Counted from the stretch's first letter, positions 54,619 through 64,000 are shown. The stretch is 64,000 bases of DNA from Microbulbifer celer (GCF_020991125.1 NZ_CP087715.1:1205501-1269500); one strand, 5' to 3'. The notes: a model not told the origin generated them from the sequence alone. Numbers and translations: made by a program.

Positions 54619-56112
54619 ATGAGCAACACACCAACTCCGCAAGACGAAAACAAACTGATCGCCGAGCGCCGCGCCAAACTCAGCGCCATGCGCGAGAAGG
54701 GCAACGCCTTCCCGAACAGCTTCCGCCGCGAACACCTCGCCGCCGACCTGCAACAGGAGTTTGGTGAAAAAACCAAAGAAGAACTGGAAGGCGAAAACAA
54801 CGTCGCCAGCGTTGCCGGCCGTATCCTCGCCAAGCGCGGCCCCTTCATGGTCATCCAGGACGTCTCCGGCCGCATCCAACTGTACGCCGACAAAACCACC
54901 CAAAAAGATATCAAAGAACAATGGGGAACCTGGGACATCGGCGACATCGTCGGCGTCAAAGGCAAATTGCACAAATCCGGCAAAGGCGACCTCTACGTCA
55001 ACTGCGAAGAGTACAGCCTGCTCACCAAAGCCCTGCGCCCACTGCCGGAAAAATTCCACGGCATCGCCGACCAGGAAATGCGCTACCGCCAGCGCTACGT
55101 AGATCTGATTGCCACCCCGGAATCCCGCGACGTCTTCCGCATCCGCTCCGAAGTGATCAGCTACATCCGCAGCTTCCTGAACAAAAGCCACTTCATGGAA
55201 GTGGAAACCCCCATGCTGCAGGTCATTCCCGGCGGCGCCACCGCGCGTCCGTTTGTCACCCACCACAACGCGCTCGACATCGACATGTACCTGCGTATCG
55301 CGCCGGAACTCTATCTCAAGCGCCTCGTAGTCGGCGGTTTTGAGCGCGTGTACGAAATCAACCGCAACTTCCGCAACGAAGGTCTGTCCACTCGCCACAA
55401 CCCCGAGTTCACCATGCTCGAGTTCTACCAGGCGTACGCGGACTACAACGACCTCATGGACCTCACCGAATCCATGTTGCGCGGTATCTGTACCGACGTC
55501 CTCGGTAGCACCACCGTCGAGTATCAGGGCAGCAGTTACGACTTTGCCAAACCGTTCGATCGTATCAGCGTGTTCGACTCCATCCTCAAGTTCAATCCGG
55601 AGCTCAGCGCATCGGATATCGACAACCTCGACAGCGCCCGCGCCGTGGCGGAAAAGCTCGAGATACCGCTCAAGGATATCTGGGGTCTCGGCAAAGTGCA
55701 GATCGAGATCTTTGAAAAGACCGTTGAGCACCGCCTGGATCAGCCGACGTTCATCACCGAATACCCCACCGAAGTGTCACCGCTGGCCCGTCGCGACGAC
55801 AGCAATCCGTTCGTGACCGAACGTTTCGAATTTTTCGTCGGCGGCCGCGAAATCGCCAACGGCTTCTCGGAGCTGAACGATGCGGAAGATCAGGCCGAGC
55901 GCTTCCAGGCGCAGGTGGCTGAAAAAGATGCGGGCGACGATGAGGCCATGCACTACGATGCAGACTATATCCGCGCTCTGGAATACGGCCTGCCGCCCAC
56001 CGCCGGTGAAGGGATCGGTATCGACCGCCTGGTGATGCTGCTGACGGACTCGCCGTCTATTCGCGACGTACTGCTGTTCCCGCATATGCGTCCGGAAGTC
56101 GCCGCAGAATAG
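54619..56112 (+). CDS. lysS: lysyl-tRNA synthetase, class II
   Basis: 497 residues: OB-fold anticodon-binding domain (about 60-145), then the class II core with [26 protein letters not shown] (motif 2 region; key phrase [14 protein letters not shown]) and [19 protein letters not shown] (motif 3). Normal length. prfB-lysS is a conserved pair. A bidirectional terminator follows. Confidence 0.97.
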   Translation: MSNTPTPQDENKLIAERRAKLSAMREKGNAFPNSFRREHLAADLQQEFGEKTKEELEGENNVASVAGRILAKRGPFMVIQDVSGRIQLYADKTTQKDIKEQWGTWDIGDIVGVKGKLHKSGKGDLYVNCEEYSLLTKALRPLPEKFHGIADQEMRYRQRYVDLIATPESRDVFRIRSEVISYIRSFLNKSHFMEVETPMLQVIPGGATARPFVTHHNALDIDMYLRIAPELYLKRLVVGGFERVYEINRNFRNEGLSTRHNPEFTMLEFYQAYADYNDLMDLTESMLRGICTDVLGSTTVEYQGSSYDFAKPFDRISVFDSILKFNPELSASDIDNLDSARAVAEKLEIPLKDIWGLGKVQIEIFEKTVEHRLDQPTFITEYPTEVSPLARRDDSNPFVTERFEFFVGGREIANGFSELNDAEDQAERFQAQVAEKDAGDDEAMHYDADYIRALEYGLPPTAGEGIGIDRLVMLLTDSPSIRDVLLFPHMRPEVAAE

Positions 56113-56130
56113 TTGCGACGGTATTGATGC

Positions 56131-56170
56131 AAAAAAAAGGCGATGCCCGGTTCGGGGCATCGCCTTTTTT
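56131..56170. terminator. bidirectional terminator after lysS
   Basis: AAAAAAAAGGCGATGCCC (56131-56148) pairs with GGGCATCGCCTTTTTT (56155-56170). The A and T runs suit both converging genes. Confidence 0.93.
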
Positions 56171-56187
56171 GTTCGGGGCAGGGTCGT

Positions 56188-57075
56188 CTACCCCCGAATG
56201 CCCAGTGGCCCCGCGGGAATATAAATGGTTTCGGTGGAAGAGCTGCCGTCGCGCTGGATTTCCACTGCCACATTTTCTCCTGGCGCTACCTGGTAGACCT
56301 GTGAGCGCAAATCTCCCATATGGAAAACCCGCTGATTGTTGTAGCGAATGATCTTGTCGCCGGGGCGCAGTCCTGCCTGGTAAGCGGGGGCGGCCTCCAG
56401 TAAGTCGCCAATCTGAAACTCCGTACGCCCGCCATAGGCTTCCAGGTAGCGGTCGAATTCCTCGCTGCTTAACTCCTGTTCCAGCACCCGGCGCGGATTG
56501 CTGTGGGTGTGGATTTTCTCCTGCAAATCCCGCGCTTCCTGCGACGTTTTGTCTTCCAGGTAACGGTATTGGTAGGAGAGCTGCATTTGCTCGTAATACA
56601 CCCGCTCTTGCCGGTCGACGATAAAACTGGCGCGTTCATGGCTGAAGCCGGCTTCTGTTAAGGTGCGGATCTGATGCTCCCGCTGTCGCTGGAAACGGTC
56701 GACGGCGCGATTGTGATGTTGCTGGCGGTGCTCCCGGGGCGGCGGGGTGGCGGAAACATGGCGGGTGCTTTGATCTTCGGATGTAGGGTCAACTTTACTG
56801 TTCAGTTCGTTGACCAACTCCAGCAGTTGGCCCTGGATTTTCAGGGTTCGCTCCAGTGTGGACTCCAGTTGCTGAACCCGCTGGTGAATGGAAAGCGCGT
56901 TCTTTTCTTCATCGGAGCTGGGGATACTGCCGTCCGTGCTGTTGCTTTCTGCTCGCTCCGCAACGCCCGGCCAGGCAAAAGTAACGCCGATGAGCGCGAC
57001 GGCCATAAGCCCAGCCGCGATCAGGGCGAAACTGCGGGCAGGGAAGGTGCCCGGCGACGGATGATTTTTCGACAT
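56188..57075 (-). CDS. membrane-anchored coiled-coil PDZ protein
   Basis: 295 residues: one N-terminal membrane segment (about 15-34), a predicted coiled coil (about 60-95), a Gln/His/Arg-rich helical middle (about 110-195), and a C-terminal PDZ domain (about 215-290: YQAGLRPGDKIIRYNNQRV). No protease domain is present. PDZ domains bind peptide C-termini, so a scaffold or regulator of an envelope protease is possible but unproven. Confidence 0.75.
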   Translation of the reverse strand: MSKNHPSPGTFPARSFALIAAGLMAVALIGVTFAWPGVAERAESNSTDGSIPSSDEEKNALSIHQRVQQLESTLERTLKIQGQLLELVNELNSKVDPTSEDQSTRHVSATPPPREHRQQHHNRAVDRFQRQREHQIRTLTEAGFSHERASFIVDRQERVYYEQMQLSYQYRYLEDKTSQEARDLQEKIHTHSNPRRVLEQELSSEEFDRYLEAYGGRTEFQIGDLLEAAPAYQAGLRPGDKIIRYNNQRVFHMGDLRSQVYQVAPGENVAVEIQRDGSSSTETIYIPAGPLGIRG

Positions 57076-57120
57076 ATGAGCGGCCTCGCGATTTGTGCAG
57101 ATCTGGCGCGTGTTGCCTGA

Positions 57121-57729
57121 TTATAGAACGACAAGGTGGTTGGGTAGTTCATTCTTGATCACTGTGGCGGGCGCGGCCTCTTCGAGCAGCTCGCCGCATC
57201 GTTCTACGCAGTGAATGAACGCGCCCGGTGTCTTATTCTTTTTAATCTCGCGGATAAAATTCTCTACCACTTCCTGCCAGGTTTCATCCGTGATCTGCTC
57301 CGCCAGCCCTCGATCGGCAAGTATCTCCACGTAATGTTCCGCCTGGGAGACGAATATCAGCAACCCCAACCGGTTTTTAGTGCTGTGCAGTTCATGCTCC
57401 AGAAACTGGCGTCGGGCGAGATTGGACGCGCGCCAGAATTTTACTTTTTTGGGTACCAGCAGCATGGTCAGGCGGCGCCAGCGGAAAAGTACGGCGAGGG
57501 CAATAAACAGCAGCCATTGCAGGGTGAAGACCTGCGAATACTCTATCCACCAGGGGAGAAGCTGTATCAGCGGTGCGAGAAGCAGGGAGAGAAACGCCGC
57601 CCACAGGGTGGATATATACAGATAATTATCTGATTGGTGGGCAAGTACCGTCACCACTTCTGCATCGGTGCGGCTTTCCACCTCCTTGATAGTTTCTGCC
57701 AGCTTGCGCCTTTCAGCTGCATTCAACAT
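57121..57729 (-). CDS. TPM-domain protein, membrane-associated
   Basis: 202 residues from ATG 57729 (MLNAAERRKLAETIKEVESRTDAEVVTV). A TPM_phosphatase domain is split by two membrane helices (about 40-85), and the second half (QAEHYVEILADRGLAEQI) is the TPM hallmark. A longer frame upstream runs through the glycine-rich tail of the neighbouring TPM gene and is not used. The family has weak phosphatase or structural roles. Part of the LemA-TPM-TPM cluster. Confidence 0.85.
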   Translation of the reverse strand: MLNAAERRKLAETIKEVESRTDAEVVTVLAHQSDNYLYISTLWAAFLSLLLAPLIQLLPWWIEYSQVFTLQWLLFIALAVLFRWRRLTMLLVPKKVKFWRASNLARRQFLEHELHSTKNRLGLLIFVSQAEHYVEILADRGLAEQITDETWQEVVENFIREIKKNKTPGAFIHCVERCGELLEEAAPATVIKNELPNHLVVL

Positions 57730-57790
57730 CTGGAGTGTCCGTTCATTGTTGTGGGTTGTCGCAAGAACCTGAATTCGATTGGAAATTGTA

Positions 57791-58543
57791 TTACCAGCCA
57801 CCGGAAGCTCCGCCGCCACCAAAGCCGCCACCGCCGCCTCCGAATCCGCCGCCTCCAAATCCGCCCCCATAGCCTCCGCCGCCAAAGCCCCCGCCTCCGT
57901 AGTAGCCGCCATAGCGCCCGCGCCGATAAGTCCCGGTAGACGGTGCCCCCAAGACCGAGGAACCGAATATCTGCAGCATGACCAGGAGCAGGAAAAGACC
58001 TACAAGTATCGCCAGGCGCCGATCACCGCTGTCCTCCGTGGGTTCCGGCACATATTCGTTTTTGATCGCGGCGATAATGGATTCCACACCCGCCATCACG
58101 CCGCCGTCGAAATTGCCGGTACGGAATTGGGGCAGAATCTTGGTATGGATGATGTTGGCGGAGAGTGCATCGGTAAGTGCACCTTCGAGCCCGTAGCCGA
58201 CCTCAATGCGGACCTCGCGTTCGGCAGGCGCGACAATCAGCAGTACGCCGTTGTCTTTGTCTTTCTGGCCGATTTTCCAGTGGCGGCCGAGCTGGTAACC
58301 GTACTCCGCAATAGTCAGCCCCTGGAGGTCCGGCAGGGTGACCACCACGATCTGATTGCTGGTCTGCTTTTCCTGCTGCTGGAGCATTTCCGTCAGTTGA
58401 TAGCGGGTGCTCTGGCTGAGCAGGTTGGCATTGTCCACTACCCGGCCGGACAGGGTCGGAAACTTGACGTCGGCAGTGGCCAGTGCCGCCCAGAGCAGCG
58501 CGGTACAGGCCACAATAACCAGAGCGATCCGTCGGACCGGCAT
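57791..58543 (-). CDS. TPM-domain protein with glycine-rich tail (YgcG-like)
   Basis: 250 residues: signal peptide (1-24), TPM domain (about 28-160; SGRVVDNANLLS, IVVVTLPDLQG, VRIEVGYGLEGALTD), one membrane helix (about 178-197), and a tail of Gly-Gly-Phe/Tyr repeats. Matches YgcG-type proteins. It lies between the LemA gene and the other TPM gene, an association widely conserved and probably functional in the envelope. Confidence 0.88.
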   Translation of the reverse strand: MPVRRIALVIVACTALLWAALATADVKFPTLSGRVVDNANLLSQSTRYQLTEMLQQQEKQTSNQIVVVTLPDLQGLTIAEYGYQLGRHWKIGQKDKDNGVLLIVAPAEREVRIEVGYGLEGALTDALSANIIHTKILPQFRTGNFDGGVMAGVESIIAAIKNEYVPEPTEDSGDRRLAILVGLFLLLVMLQIFGSSVLGAPSTGTYRRGRYGGYYGGGGFGGGGYGGGFGGGGFGGGGGGFGGGGASGGW

Positions 58544-58589
58544 GAAGTGCTCCCGCTGGCGAAAATGATGAGCGATTCTGGGTTAACGA

Positions 58590-59228
58590 CTATTGGAAGT
58601 CGACTTCCGGCGCTTTTTCCGCATCTTCGCTGGTAGCTTCAAAGGTATCGCGGATTGGCATGTCGCTGTAAAGGACGGCGTGCCAGATGCGCCCCGGAAA
58701 AGTGCGGATCTCGCGGTTGTAGCGCTCCACTGCGGCGATATAATCCCGCCGGGCGACACTGATGCGGTTCTCGGTGCCTTCCAGCTGGGACTGCAGCGCG
58801 AGGAAGTTCTGATTGGCTTTCAGGTCCGGGTAGCGTTCAACCACGACCATCAACCGTGACAGGGCGCTGCTGAGCTGGGACTGGGCCGCCTCGAACTGCT
58901 GCAGCTTTGCCGGGTCATTGATGATGTTGCTGTCCACCTGCATGGAGTTGACCTTGGCGCGGGCCTCGGTGACTGCCTCCAGGGTTTCCCGTTCGTGGGC
59001 GGCATACGCCTTGACGGTTTTTACCAGGTTGGGGATCAGGTCCGCCCGGCGCTGGTACTGGTTTTGCACCTGGGCCCAGTTGGCCTTGACGTTCTCGTCA
59101 TAGGTGGGGATGTTATTGATGCCGCAGCCGCTGAGGCTAACCATGACTAGCATCAGTACCATAGTCTGCCAGGCGCGGTGCTGGCCGAAACAACGTTTTC
59201 CTGCAGGTGCAGCGCTCATACCGTTCAT
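58590..59228 (-). CDS. lemA: LemA-family lipoprotein
   Basis: 212 residues from ATG 59228 (GGAG 9 bases upstream; ATG 59219 also possible). Type II signal with LSGC lipobox, then LemA: YQRRADLIPNLVKTVKAYAAHERETLEAVTEARAKV is the family core (key phrase RRADLIPNLV). A long helical bundle. LemA is usually next to TPM-domain genes as here. Function not settled. Confidence 0.88.
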   Translation of the reverse strand: MNGMSAAPAGKRCFGQHRAWQTMVLMLVMVSLSGCGINNIPTYDENVKANWAQVQNQYQRRADLIPNLVKTVKAYAAHERETLEAVTEARAKVNSMQVDSNIINDPAKLQQFEAAQSQLSSALSRLMVVVERYPDLKANQNFLALQSQLEGTENRISVARRDYIAAVERYNREIRTFPGRIWHAVLYSDMPIRDTFEATSEDAEKAPEVDFQ

Positions 59229-59305
59229 CCCTGTTGGCTCCGAACCTGACAATAATAGTCGTCTATCCGGCGGCTCAAGGCAGGTCTTTTTTCCTGAGGG
59301 ATGTA

Positions 59306-59842
59306 ATGGCACTTAAAGCGACGATCTTCAAAGCCCGGCTGCAGATTGCGGATATGGACCGGGATTATTACGCCGAGCACGGTTTGACCCTCGCCCGGCA
59401 CCCGTCGGAAACGGACGAGCGCATGATGGTGCGTCTGCTGGCCTTCGCGCTGAACGCCCACGACCAGCTGGCGTTTACCCGCGGTCTTTCCAGCGATGAT
59501 GAGGCGGATCTGTGGCAACACAGCCTGAGCGGCGAGATCGAGCACTGGATCGAAGTGGGTGTACCCGCTGAAGACCGGATTCGTAAAGCTTGTGCCCGCG
59601 CAGACCGGGTGACGGTCTATGCCTACGGTCAACGCACTGCTCCGGTTTGGTGGCAGAAGCTGGAAAGCGCTGTGCAGCGCTACCGCAATCTGAATGTATT
59701 TTTTCTGCCGCCGGAGACCTGCGATGCACTCGCCGGCCTGGCGGCACGCAATATGGATCTGAACGCCACCATCCAGGATGCTCAGGTCTGGCTGGCCAGT
59801 GATGCGCAGAGCGTCGAGGTGCAGTCGCAAGTCTGGAAATAA
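59306..59842 (+). CDS. yaeQ: YaeQ family protein
   Basis: 178 residues from ATG 59306 (TGAGGG upstream): MALKATIFKARLQIADMDRDYY and ERMMVRLLAFALNA match YaeQ, a small family with a PD-(D/E)xK-like fold but no proven nuclease role. E. coli YaeQ was noted as suppressor of rfaH haemolysin loss. Divergent from lemA; yajQ follows 44 bases later. Confidence 0.92.
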   Translation: MALKATIFKARLQIADMDRDYYAEHGLTLARHPSETDERMMVRLLAFALNAHDQLAFTRGLSSDDEADLWQHSLSGEIEHWIEVGVPAEDRIRKACARADRVTVYAYGQRTAPVWWQKLESAVQRYRNLNVFFLPPETCDALAGLAARNMDLNATIQDAQVWLASDAQSVEVQSQVWK

Positions 59843-59886
59843 TCTAACCCCGTTGAAGGGGTCATCACAGGAACAGGAAGCTGATT

Positions 59887-60369
59887 ATGCCTTCATTCGA
59901 TATCGTATCCGAAGTAGATAAACACCAGTTGACCAATGCGGTGGATCAGGTAAACCGCACCATCACCAATCGATTTGACTTCAAGGGTGTGGACGCGGAA
60001 GTAGAGATGTCCGAGTTCTCCCTGGTGCTGCGCGCCGAGTCCGATATGCAGGTGCACCAGATGGTCGATATGCTGCGGGCGGCCCTGATCAAGTGCGATA
60101 TTGATCCATTGGCGATGGAAGTGGGCGATGAGGAGCAGTCCGGCAAGCAGGTCAAGATCCCGGTGTCCCTGAAAAATGGTCTCGACAAAGAACTGTCAAA
60201 AAAGATCATTAAAATCATCAAGGAAGAGAAACTGAAGGTGCAGGCCTCTATTCAAGGTGATCAGGTCCGGGTGACCGGCAAGAAGCGTGACGACCTACAA
60301 CAGGTCATCGCCATGTTGCGTGGTAAGGAACTGGAGCAGCCTCTGCAGTTTAACAATTTCCGCGATTGA
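59887..60369 (+). CDS. yajQ: YajQ-family cyclic-di-GMP-binding protein
   Basis: 160 residues: MPSFDIVSEVDKHQLTNAVDQ and TNRFDFKGVDAE are family signatures. Members bind nucleotides and, in Xanthomonas, cyclic di-GMP. Length is normal. It ends where a secreted-protein frame begins to overlap. Confidence 0.95.
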   Translation: MPSFDIVSEVDKHQLTNAVDQVNRTITNRFDFKGVDAEVEMSEFSLVLRAESDMQVHQMVDMLRAALIKCDIDPLAMEVGDEEQSGKQVKIPVSLKNGLDKELSKKIIKIIKEEKLKVQASIQGDQVRVTGKKRDDLQQVIAMLRGKELEQPLQFNNFRD

Positions 60370-60389
60370 TACGCACAGGAGGGTACCGT

Positions 60390-61361
60390 TTGTTCACTTT
60401 GAAGTCGTGCCGTTGTCTGGTTGCCGCCATGTTAGGGTTGTGCTCGCAGGCTGGTGCTCAGACGGTACCCGTAAGTGACGCAACATTGCTGAACAGCTGG
60501 TGGATTGATGGCAGCGAGGGCCTGGATATTTCGGGTCTCAGCTTTTGCAATGGAGAGTTGCTGGCAGTTGCGGATAAATTTTCCGACCGCTATTACCGAC
60601 TTTTGCCGCAAAACGGGCAGGAGCAGGTGCCGCTGGTGCAGCGGACCCTGTTTGCGCCACCGGATCTGCCCCGGGATCAACCCGTTTCCCTGAAGACGCG
60701 TGCCATACACTACGCGAACTTTCAGGGGCGGATGGACTTTGAAGGGATTACCTGTGACGAAGATGGCGTTTACCTGCTGAGCGAGCGTCATAATCGTCTG
60801 GTGACGTTTTCGGGGTCGGGTGAGCGGTATAGTGGTGAAACTCTTCGCGGCCGCTGGCTGCCACAAAGGTGGTCAGAGTCTGCGCGGGCAAATGGATACC
60901 TGCAGAAGTTCAACGGCGAGAGCGAAGGAGTAGTTAAAGTCGGTGGCGATTTCTGGATTGCGCTGGAGCGGGAACCCCGTGGTCTGTTACATCTTCGGGA
61001 CGGAGACATTGAGGGAAGTGAGTACCATGACCTGCCGGGTGCGGGCCTGGACTTTTATGGTCGCTCCGAAGATGTAACCGGTCTCGCTTTTTATCGCGGT
61101 GGTCTCTACACCCTGGAGCGCAACGCGTACGCAGTCTGCCGACGCTCGTTCGACAATCTGACTGCCCAGTGGTGTATCCGTTATCGTCACGTGGAAGAGT
61201 CCCCCGAGAAGGCTTACCTGGAGCGGACCTACGCCAAGGCTGAGGGGCTGGCAATCAATGATGCCGGTATCTTTATCGTGCTGGACAACAACGGTGTGGG
61301 GCGTGTCAGCGCGCCGGATGATCGGCGCGGCCTGCTGATGCAGCTGGCACATCCCGAGTAG
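60390..61361 (+). CDS. secreted propeller-like protein (SdiA-regulated/esterase-like phytase group)
   Basis: 323 residues from TTG 60390, which has GGAGGG 6 bases upstream and begins a signal peptide (MFTLKSCRCLVAAMLGLCSQAGAQ is the likely range, cleaved after AQA-type AGA). TTG 60366 is less likely. Repeated blade-like segments with EGITCDEDGVYLLSER and AEGLAINDAGIFIVLDNNG suggest a beta-propeller like SdiA-regulated or esterase-like phytase proteins. Catalytic function not seen. Confidence 0.6.
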   Translation: MFTLKSCRCLVAAMLGLCSQAGAQTVPVSDATLLNSWWIDGSEGLDISGLSFCNGELLAVADKFSDRYYRLLPQNGQEQVPLVQRTLFAPPDLPRDQPVSLKTRAIHYANFQGRMDFEGITCDEDGVYLLSERHNRLVTFSGSGERYSGETLRGRWLPQRWSESARANGYLQKFNGESEGVVKVGGDFWIALEREPRGLLHLRDGDIEGSEYHDLPGAGLDFYGRSEDVTGLAFYRGGLYTLERNAYAVCRRSFDNLTAQWCIRYRHVEESPEKAYLERTYAKAEGLAINDAGIFIVLDNNGVGRVSAPDDRRGLLMQLAHPE

Positions 61362-61957
61362 TGGTTCGTATTTTGAGTGATCGCAGGCTGATCAAGCTGT
61401 TGGAAGAAGTGCGCGCCTGCAGGCTGTGCGAAGAATATCTGCCGCTCGGTCCGCATCCGGTGTTGAGTGCGGACCGCTCCGCAAGAGTCCTGATCGTCGG
61501 TCAGGCGCCGGGTACCCGGGTGCACGAGACGGGTATTCCCTGGAATGATCCGTCCGGAGACCGTCTGCGGGACTGGCTGCAGGTAGATCGGGAAACCTTT
61601 TACGACGCCTCCCAGGTTGCCATTATCCCCATGGGATTCTGTTATCCCGGCCGCGGCAAAGGCGGCGATCTGCCGCCGCGGCCGGAGTGCGCGCCTACCT
61701 GGCACGCGCGATTGCTGGCGGAATTGCCCGATATCCAACTGACCCTGCTGATCGGCCAGTATGCCCAGCGCTACTATCTCCCACACTGGTATGGCAGCAT
61801 AACCGAGAACGTGCGCCACTTCGCCGATGCACTGCCCCACAAACTGTTTCCCCTGCCGCATCCGAGCCCGAGAAATACCCTCTGGCTAAAGCGTCGACCA
61901 TGGTTTGAAGAGGAAGTGGTACCGGTATTGCGCCAGCAAATTCACAAGGTTCTTTAG
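61361..61957 (+). CDS. iron-sulfur uracil-DNA glycosylase family protein (family 4/5-like)
   Basis: 198 residues. Motif 1-like [17 protein letters not shown] and motif 2 HPSPRN match the UDG superfamily. Cysteines at 20, 23, 94 and 110 reproduce the 4Fe-4S spacing of family 4 enzymes (C-x2-C ... C-x15-C). It excises uracil from DNA, presumably. The GTG start overlaps the previous stop. A family 1 ung gene lies just downstream. Confidence 0.85.
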   Translation: MVRILSDRRLIKLLEEVRACRLCEEYLPLGPHPVLSADRSARVLIVGQAPGTRVHETGIPWNDPSGDRLRDWLQVDRETFYDASQVAIIPMGFCYPGRGKGGDLPPRPECAPTWHARLLAELPDIQLTLLIGQYAQRYYLPHWYGSITENVRHFADALPHKLFPLPHPSPRNTLWLKRRPWFEEEVVPVLRQQIHKVL

Positions 61958-62042
61958 AGCCTCACCGTCCTCAATAACCTGTACGGTGGATAAGCCCCAG
62001 GCGAATCCATCTCGTGCGCTTAAGATTTCGGAAAGTACGAAT

Positions 62043-62765
62043 ATGCAAAATTCCCACACCGTCAAAATAGAGCCGAGCTGGTATTCGGTGCTGGAATCGG
62101 AATTCAACAAACCCTACATGGCAGAGTTGCGTCAGTTTTTACAGCAGGAAAAGCAGGCGGGTAAAAACATCTTCCCGCCCGGTGGCCAGATTTTCAACGC
62201 CTTTAATTCCACACCTTTCGATCAGGTAAAGGTGGTCGTACTCGGCCAGGATCCCTACCACGGAGCGGGCCAGGCCCACGGGCTCTGCTTTTCGGTCATG
62301 CCTGGCGTACGTATTCCACCTTCACTGCAGAATATCTATAAAGAGCTGCAATCCGATCTGGATATCGCGCCGCCCAACCATGGCTGCCTGCAGCCTTGGG
62401 CGGAGCAGGGCGTATTATTGCTGAATGCAACGCTCACGGTCGAGGAGAGTAAAGCCGGTGCGCATCAGGGACGCGGTTGGGAGCAGTTTACTGATGCCGC
62501 CGTACACGCACTGGCGGAGCAGCGGGAAGGGCTGGTGTTTATTCTCTGGGGCAGCTACGCGCAGAAGAAAGGCGCCTTTATCGATCGCAACAAACACCTG
62601 GTGCTGCGTGCCCCGCACCCCTCGCCGCTGTCGGCGCATCGGGGGTTCTTCGGCACCCGGCCGTTTTCGCAGGCCAATGCCTATTTACGGGAACGCGGAG
62701 AGGTGCCTATCGATTGGGCGCTGCCCGCCGCTTCGGGGCTGCAGCGGGTAGCGGTAGAGGTATAA
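62043..62765 (+). CDS. ung: uracil-DNA glycosylase, family 1
   Basis: 240 residues. [18 protein letters not shown] with catalytic D70, then [13 protein letters not shown]. Excises uracil from DNA. ATG 62043 is chosen on homology (normal 225-240 length); the frame is open upstream. It lies 85 bases after a second UDG-family gene of a different type. Confidence 0.96.
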   Translation: MQNSHTVKIEPSWYSVLESEFNKPYMAELRQFLQQEKQAGKNIFPPGGQIFNAFNSTPFDQVKVVVLGQDPYHGAGQAHGLCFSVMPGVRIPPSLQNIYKELQSDLDIAPPNHGCLQPWAEQGVLLLNATLTVEESKAGAHQGRGWEQFTDAAVHALAEQREGLVFILWGSYAQKKGAFIDRNKHLVLRAPHPSPLSAHRGFFGTRPFSQANAYLRERGEVPIDWALPAASGLQRVAVEV

Positions 62766-62942
62766 AGTTGTAGCAGTAAGGCCCCGTACTTTGGATGTGA
62801 GTATCCCCTGACAATGGCGGCTAGCACGATTCAGGGAGGGGGCATGCCGCGATAACACTTTCCGTGGCCAATTGCGCCAAAGCGCCGCCTCGCATAACCT
62901 ATGGGGCAAACTGAGAATAACGTCACAAGAATACTGTTTTGC

Positions 62943-64000
62943 ATGGCCACGGAAACCCCTAACCAGAACCCCGAACAGCGCGCCCGCGACCGCATAGATC
63001 GCCAACTCGGCCAGGCCGGTTGGCTGGTGCAGAGCAAGAAGCAACTCAACCCCCATGCCGGCCCCGGCGTAGCGGTGCGCGAATACCAGACCGACGTGGG
63101 CCCGGCGGACTATGTGCTGTTCGTCGAAGGCAAGGCCGTGGGGGTGATCGAGGCCAAACCGGAAGACTGGGGCCACAAGATCACTGGCGCCGAAGAGCAG
63201 GCCGAGGGCTACGCCAACGCCCGGCTCAAGTGGATCAACAACAAGGCACCCCTGCCGTTCATCTACCAGAGCACTGGCGCCATCACCCGCTTCACCAATG
63301 GCCGCGATCCCGCCCCGCGCTCGCGGGAAATCTTCCACTTCCCCCGCCCGGAAGAGCTGGCCCGCTGGCAGGAGCGCCTGGACGACAGCCAGAGCACTTT
63401 GCGAGAGGGGTTGAAAAGCCTGCCACCGCTCAATACCGATGGCCTGCGCGACTGCCAGATCAAGGCCATCAATAACCTGGAAGCGTCCTTCAAGGAGGAT
63501 AAACCCCGCGCCCTGGTGCAAATGGCTACCGGTTCCGGTAAAACCTATACGGCCATCACCGCCGCCTACCGCCTGCTCAAGCACGCCAGGGCCAAGCGCA
63601 TCCTGTTTCTGGTGGATACCAAAAACCTGGGTGAACAGGCAGAGCAGGAATTCATGGCCTATGTTCCCAATGATGACAACCGCAAATTCACCGAGCTGTA
63701 CACAGTGCAGCGGCTCAAGTCCTCTTTTGTGGCCAGCGACAGCCAGGTATGCATCAGCACCATCCAGCGCATGTACTCGCTGCTCAAGGGTGAAGAACTG
63801 GATGAAGCCACCGAAGAAGACAACCCGGCCGAAAAAAAGGGCCTGAAAAAAGAGCCCCTGCCGGTGGTTTACAACGAAAAGATCCCCCCGGAATTCTTCG
63901 ATTTCATCATCATCGACGAATGCCACCGCTCCATCTACAACCTCTGGCGGCAGGTGATCGAATACTTCGACGCCTACCTGATTGGCCTTACCGCTACCCC
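62943..64000 (+). CDS. hsdR: type I restriction endonuclease R subunit (3' end off the window)
   Basis: 352 residues to the edge. N-terminal nuclease domain with D56 and E70-A-K72 (PD-(D/E)xK), Walker A ATGSGKT at 195-201, and DECH at 325-328 (FIIIDECHRS), which marks an SF2 translocase. These fit HsdR, which translocates DNA and cuts away from the recognition site. ATG 62943 lacks a clear ribosome site; in-frame ATG 62901 is an alternative. hsdM and hsdS are not in view and should lie to the right. Confidence 0.88.
   Translation, partial: MATETPNQNPEQRARDRIDRQLGQAGWLVQSKKQLNPHAGPGVAVREYQTDVGPADYVLFVEGKAVGVIEAKPEDWGHKITGAEEQAEGYANARLKWINNKAPLPFIYQSTGAITRFTNGRDPAPRSREIFHFPRPEELARWQERLDDSQSTLREGLKSLPPLNTDGLRDCQIKAINNLEASFKEDKPRALVQMATGSGKTYTAITAAYRLLKHARAKRILFLVDTKNLGEQAEQEFMAYVPNDDNRKFTELYTVQRLKSSFVASDSQVCISTIQRMYSLLKGEELDEATEEDNPAEKKGLKKEPLPVVYNEKIPPEFFDFIIIDECHRSIYNLWRQVIEYFDAYLIGLTAT

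Noticed and set aside
54418-55731. A 437-codon antisense frame over lysS and the structured repeat
   Set aside because: It includes the inverted-repeat element in its coding part and mirrors LysS.
57730-57912. N-terminal extension of the second TPM protein
   Set aside because: It reads through the glycine-repeat DNA of the neighbouring TPM gene in another frame and gives an Ala-rich artefact.
62685-63926. A 413-codon antisense frame over ung and hsdR
   Set aside because: It crosses two real sense genes and a spacer, and shows no recognisable domain.

Overview
The window reads as a chromosomal segment of a gammaproteobacterium with moderately high GC. Protein sequences and gene order resemble Pseudomonas and Cellvibrionales/Microbulbifer-type marine bacteria; that assignment is inference from synteny and protein similarity. 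About 63 protein-coding genes are supported. I see no rRNA or tRNA gene, no insertion sequence and no CRISPR array.

Layout. 1-5.5 kb: end of a VC0807-like membrane protein, then rnm, yciO, scpA, scpB and rluB (nucleotide phosphatase, YrdC-fold protein, condensin partners, 23S rRNA pseudouridine synthase). 5.6-9.4 kb: an SRPBCC protein and the cpxA-cpxR envelope-stress system, divergent from a cpxP/spy-like gene that carries a frameshift in a C7 tract. An array of five CpxR-like half-sites lies between them. 9.6-12.6 kb: flavodoxin, a small unknown and an S9 peptidase. 12.7-21.3 kb, all minus strand: dapE, dapD, an ArsC-like reductase, nth, dapC, glnD and map (lysine/DAP synthesis, nitrogen sensing, protein maturation).

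21.7-37.2 kb: the conserved run rpsB-tsf-pyrH-frr-uppS-cdsA-dxr-rseP-bamA-skp-lpxD-fabZ-lpxA-lpxB-rnhB, which joins translation, isoprenoid and phospholipid precursors, outer-membrane assembly and lipid A synthesis. 37.2-43.3 kb: a CorC/CNNM-family protein and a CcsA-like membrane protein (minus), then ffh and the trmD operon rpsP-rimM-trmD-rplS. 43.6-49.2 kb: dsbC, hom, thrC, recJ. In related genomes recJ, prfB and lysS are usually neighbours. Here about 4 kb of accessory genes lies between recJ and prfB: two exporters, an unknown lipoprotein, a CueR-type regulator and a pectin methylesterase. prfB keeps the classic programmed +1 frameshift.

56.2-62.8 kb: a coiled-coil/PDZ protein, a TPM-TPM-LemA cluster, yaeQ, yajQ, a secreted propeller-like protein and two different uracil-DNA glycosylases side by side. 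The window ends inside a type I restriction endonuclease R subunit (hsdR-like).

The most unusual signal is a family of three intergenic elements of about 112 bp (13882-13993 on minus, 14076-14187 and 54433-54544 on plus). Each has a long outer stem of unrelated sequence, an inner hairpin capped by an invariant AGGGAC loop, and a conserved single-stranded linker. Stem sequence changes freely while pairing, including G-U wobble and one swapped base pair, is kept. This looks like selection on structure rather than a simple mobile repeat.
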